Notes under the pieces: model-generated
Database searches by the model: none
Seen by the model: the letters and a program-made list of their open reading frames with translations, nothing else
What the model was told of the DNA's origin: nothing
Translations under genes and position numbers: made by a program
Shown: positions 61,634 to 64,000 of the stretch, piece by piece
How the letters are laid out: every line of letters starts with the position of its first letter
Numbering within the stretch: position 1 is the first letter of the stretch
Assembly (NCBI GenBank): GCA_024345305.1
Contig: BRON01000014.1
Span: forward strand, 62,001 to 126,000
From: Mrakia gelida
Taxonomy: Eukaryota; Basidiomycota; Tremellomycetes; Cystofilobasidiales; Mrakiaceae
Length of the DNA: 64,000 bases
Direction of reading: 5' to 3'

Positions 61634-63809
61634 TTAGATCGTGATACCTAGCGACGCAATGCTATCTCTGAACATCCTGACTCGTTCGAGAGCGTAGAGC
61701 TGAAGAAGACGAAGACAAGGAGCAAGCGAGGGTGAAGTCAGTTCCAGTTTTCCCGTCGTTCGTTCCGTCTCTACTTCGTCTCCCACAACGCTGTCTCGAT
61801 CCCTACCACCACCCATCAACCCACCCGCTCCTCCAACTCTCCCTCAACCAACGTAAACATAGGAAGAAAAGCCTCAGAACTCACCAAGTACTCAAACTCA
61901 GGCGCGTACTCCTCATCTCCCTTCTGAACCGCCTCGACCTGACTCCTCGCGCTCACCACACCCCACAAAGCCCAAGCAGCACTCCCCACTGGACTCCAAG
62001 CCCTCACACCCCTATCCATCTCCTCCAGCTCCTCCTCCTTCGGCGTCGTCCCTCCTCGGCTGACGTCCCAGTACGAGCGATAGAAGTTCCATCGCTCGGC
62101 CTTATCGGGGTAGGGCATGTGCTTGTGAGACATGGAGTGGGAGAGGGTGTCGTGGTGGTAGTCTGCTAGCCATTCGTTGAAGTGGTTGGCAATGTCGTGG
62201 ACGAGAGGGTTGGGAGCGGCGTATTCGAAGTCGACGACGATGATGGCGTGGTGAGGAGGTGCAGGAGGTTTGGGAGGGTGGTCGAGTCGGAGGAGGTTGC
62301 CGTATTGAGCGTCGTTGTCTGTGAGAGAAGTGCGAGAGTGGTGCGTGGAAGGTCAGGGAGGAGTTGGAGGGAGAAGGGAGGGAGGGGAGGAACGGCGACT
62401 CACGAGCGAACACCATCTTCCACTTCTTCCCTCCCAGCACCTCTCCCTCCTCGTACCTCTTCAGCCACTTGGTGTAGGCAGCTATCTCCAGCTCCAGCCT
62501 ATCCAGATCAAACTCCTTCACCCAACCCTTCAAAGCCTTCATTCCCACAGCACCCTCCTTCAGCTCCTCCGCTCCATCCCCGTCCCTCTCCAACCTCGCC
62601 AACGTTTGTACGATCTCCCTCGCCGGCCCAGCCCAGTCTCGTATGCTCGTCAGCACCGTTGGGTCCCTCGTCTCTCCCCTAAGCCCTTTAGAGTGAGGTC
62701 CCAGCAGCTCCATGTCGGCCGTATGGAGCTCAGCCATCCGACGAGCGATCCAGCGAGAGGTTTCGGTTTCTCTGAGCTCGGTTGCTGTGAGAGCTCGAGA
62801 GGCGAAGAACTGCTCTATGCGACCGTTGAGGAAGGTACCGAGGAGGGCCGGACCGAGGTGGTAGATGGAGGAGAGGAGGTGGAGGGTTCGAAGTTCGGTT
62901 GGACGGGAGATGAAGGTCGAGGAGGTTGATCCGTAGATTCGGAGGAGCTGGATTGGAGGGAGGAGGAGGGAGGGAGGGAAGGAAGGAGATGGGAAGGAAA
63001 GGGATGTCAGTGAGAGTCAAATCTTCTCGAGAACACGAAGATATAGACAAGAAAGAGAGGCTTTGACTCACCAAAGTAGGAGCATCCCATAGATTCCCAG
63101 TCGCACGATAAGGGCTTCCTCCTCCGGCTGCTGGCGAGAAGCCTGAGCTCGACGCTGACGGCTCGATGATGGCTGAGGAAGTTGAGAAGCCACGTTGAGG
63201 AGCATGAGGGTTGTCGTCTGCTGCTGAACCTTCTGGTGATGGTTGGTAGGATACGAAGAAGACCGAGTTGGTGAGAGCTCCCGAGACCTTGACGATCTTG
63301 AGGTTGGAAGGACGCATGTCTCGCGAGCACCAGTGGATGATTCGAAGTCGACGAAGGAGGAGGAGTACGTCCGAGTGGAAGGCGGGAGTTTGGTACTGCC
63401 TGAAAGCAGGGAAGGAGAGGATCGAATTGGTGAGCTTCAGATGAGCGAAAAGGGACGGGGAGTGGTCGAAAAAAGAGGAAAGAAAGGGAGGAAGGGGGGA
63501 GCGAGGTCGTCCGACTCACTTTGCTTCCAGGTCGAGCTCAACATGTTTTACTCCCTCTACAGACACTCCATCAGGATCCTCCCATCCTTCACCCTCTCCA
63601 GCATCGTCTCCACTGAAATCTCCATCTTCTCGTTCGTCCAGTCGAAAGAGGGAGACCGCGTCCAACGAAGCTCGATGGTTGATGGAGGGGCGGAGGGAAG
63701 GAGAGTAAGGATGGATCGTGGGGGAAGAGTCCGAGGAAGGTCGTCCTGTAACGTAAGGGGAGGTGGGAGAGTCGTGCATCCGGGGGGAAGAGGGGACGAG
63801 GATAGGCAT
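61634..63809 (-). CDS. CKI1: Choline/ethanolamine kinase
   Basis: Five exons on the minus strand: 63520-63809, 63072-63399, 62404-62947, 61885-62318, 61634-61699, giving 553 residues with consistent phases. Core motifs: VSGALTNSVFFVSY (nucleotide-binding loop), LLLRIYGS, LGPALLGTFLNGRIEQFF, Brenner-type catalytic motif HNDAQYGNLLRL (its His codon is split by an intron near 62318) and the metal-binding choline kinase motif VVDFEYAAPNPLVHDIANHF, then YPDKAERWNFYRSYW. It phosphorylates choline and/or ethanolamine, the first step of the Kennedy pathway for phosphatidylcholine and phosphatidylethanolamine; cytosolic. Two additions to the minimal kinase: a Ser/Pro-rich and acidic N-terminal extension of about 90 residues with HRASLD (possible basophilic kinase site), and a low-complexity insert of about 55 residues after VSYQP. 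Choline versus ethanolamine preference cannot be told. Confidence 0.92.
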
Positions 63810-64000
63810 CTGCTAGAGTGGGGATGGTTTCGTGGTCGTCGTTTGAGGAGAGGGAGGGAGGGAGGGTCGAGTGACACGAGCTCTCCTCCTCCTCTCCTCC
63901 TCCTCCCTCCTCGCCCCCGTCAAAAGAGGGCGGTGCTCGAGATAAGACGCGTCATTTTCGAGCCCGCTTCCGTTTCAGCTCAGTCTGAAGTTTTCTACGA

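Overview
This window is eukaryotic and fungal. It is GC-rich, by eye in the mid-to-upper 50s percent. Genes sit densely on both strands and are cut by many short GT-AG introns of roughly 50-120 bases, most with a CTGAC-type branch point 15-40 bases before the acceptor. Proteins such as ITC1, MTC1, an ENT3-type epsin, a GH5 sterylglucosidase-like enzyme and CPL1-domain secreted proteins point to a basidiomycete. Intron density and base composition fit a red yeast of the Microbotryomycetes/Sporidiobolales, but that placement is inference. No rRNA, tRNA, CRISPR array or recognisable transposon was seen.

Layout. 0-3.3 kb: the 3' end of an unknown gene, an F-box-like gene overlapping it tail to tail, and a citrate-lyase-beta-like (CLYBL/HpcH) gene. 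3.5-7.9 kb: a membrane-anchored S33 tripeptidyl-peptidase-like gene divergent from an F-box-like gene of a lineage family here called MPPRN after its first residues. 8.0-13.0 kb: MTC1 and an AKR7 aldo-keto reductase. 13.2-19.7 kb: an intact MPPRN gene and ITC1. 19.9-26.1 kb: CPL1-like copy A (frameshifted), a second F-box-like gene, an MPPRN pseudogene and CPL1-like copy B. 26.7-30.6 kb: the GH5 enzyme. 30.8-48.9 kb: one very large gene for the cytoplasmic dynein heavy chain. 49.4-51.3 kb: a LYR-motif protein. 52.2-57.3 kb: a three-gene cluster of CPL1-like copy C, an intact MPPRN gene and a broken S33 copy. 57.8-63.8 kb: ENT3, a CPL1 fragment (copy D) and choline kinase.

Two signals stand out. 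First, a duplicated module [CPL1-like > < MPPRN F-box < > S33 peptidase], intergenic DNA included, is complete in order at 52.2-57.3 kb. It recurs as inverted partial copies at 3.5-7.9 kb (S33 plus MPPRN) and 23.3-26.1 kb (MPPRN plus CPL1). The copies are in all stages from intact to broken, which suggests recent birth and death of a secreted/surface gene set. Second, the palindromic octamer GACGCGTC occurs about three dozen times by eye, many inside introns close to the branch point, far above a simple composition expectation of one to two.

Most single-copy genes are housekeeping: ITC1 in ISWI chromatin remodelling, dynein in nuclear and vesicle transport, ENT3 in Golgi-endosome clathrin traffic, choline kinase in phospholipid synthesis, the GH5 enzyme in glycolipid turnover, and MTC1. 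They are interleaved with the duplicating accessory families. Exon coordinates given below were placed by hand from splice signals, reading frame and paralog comparison.
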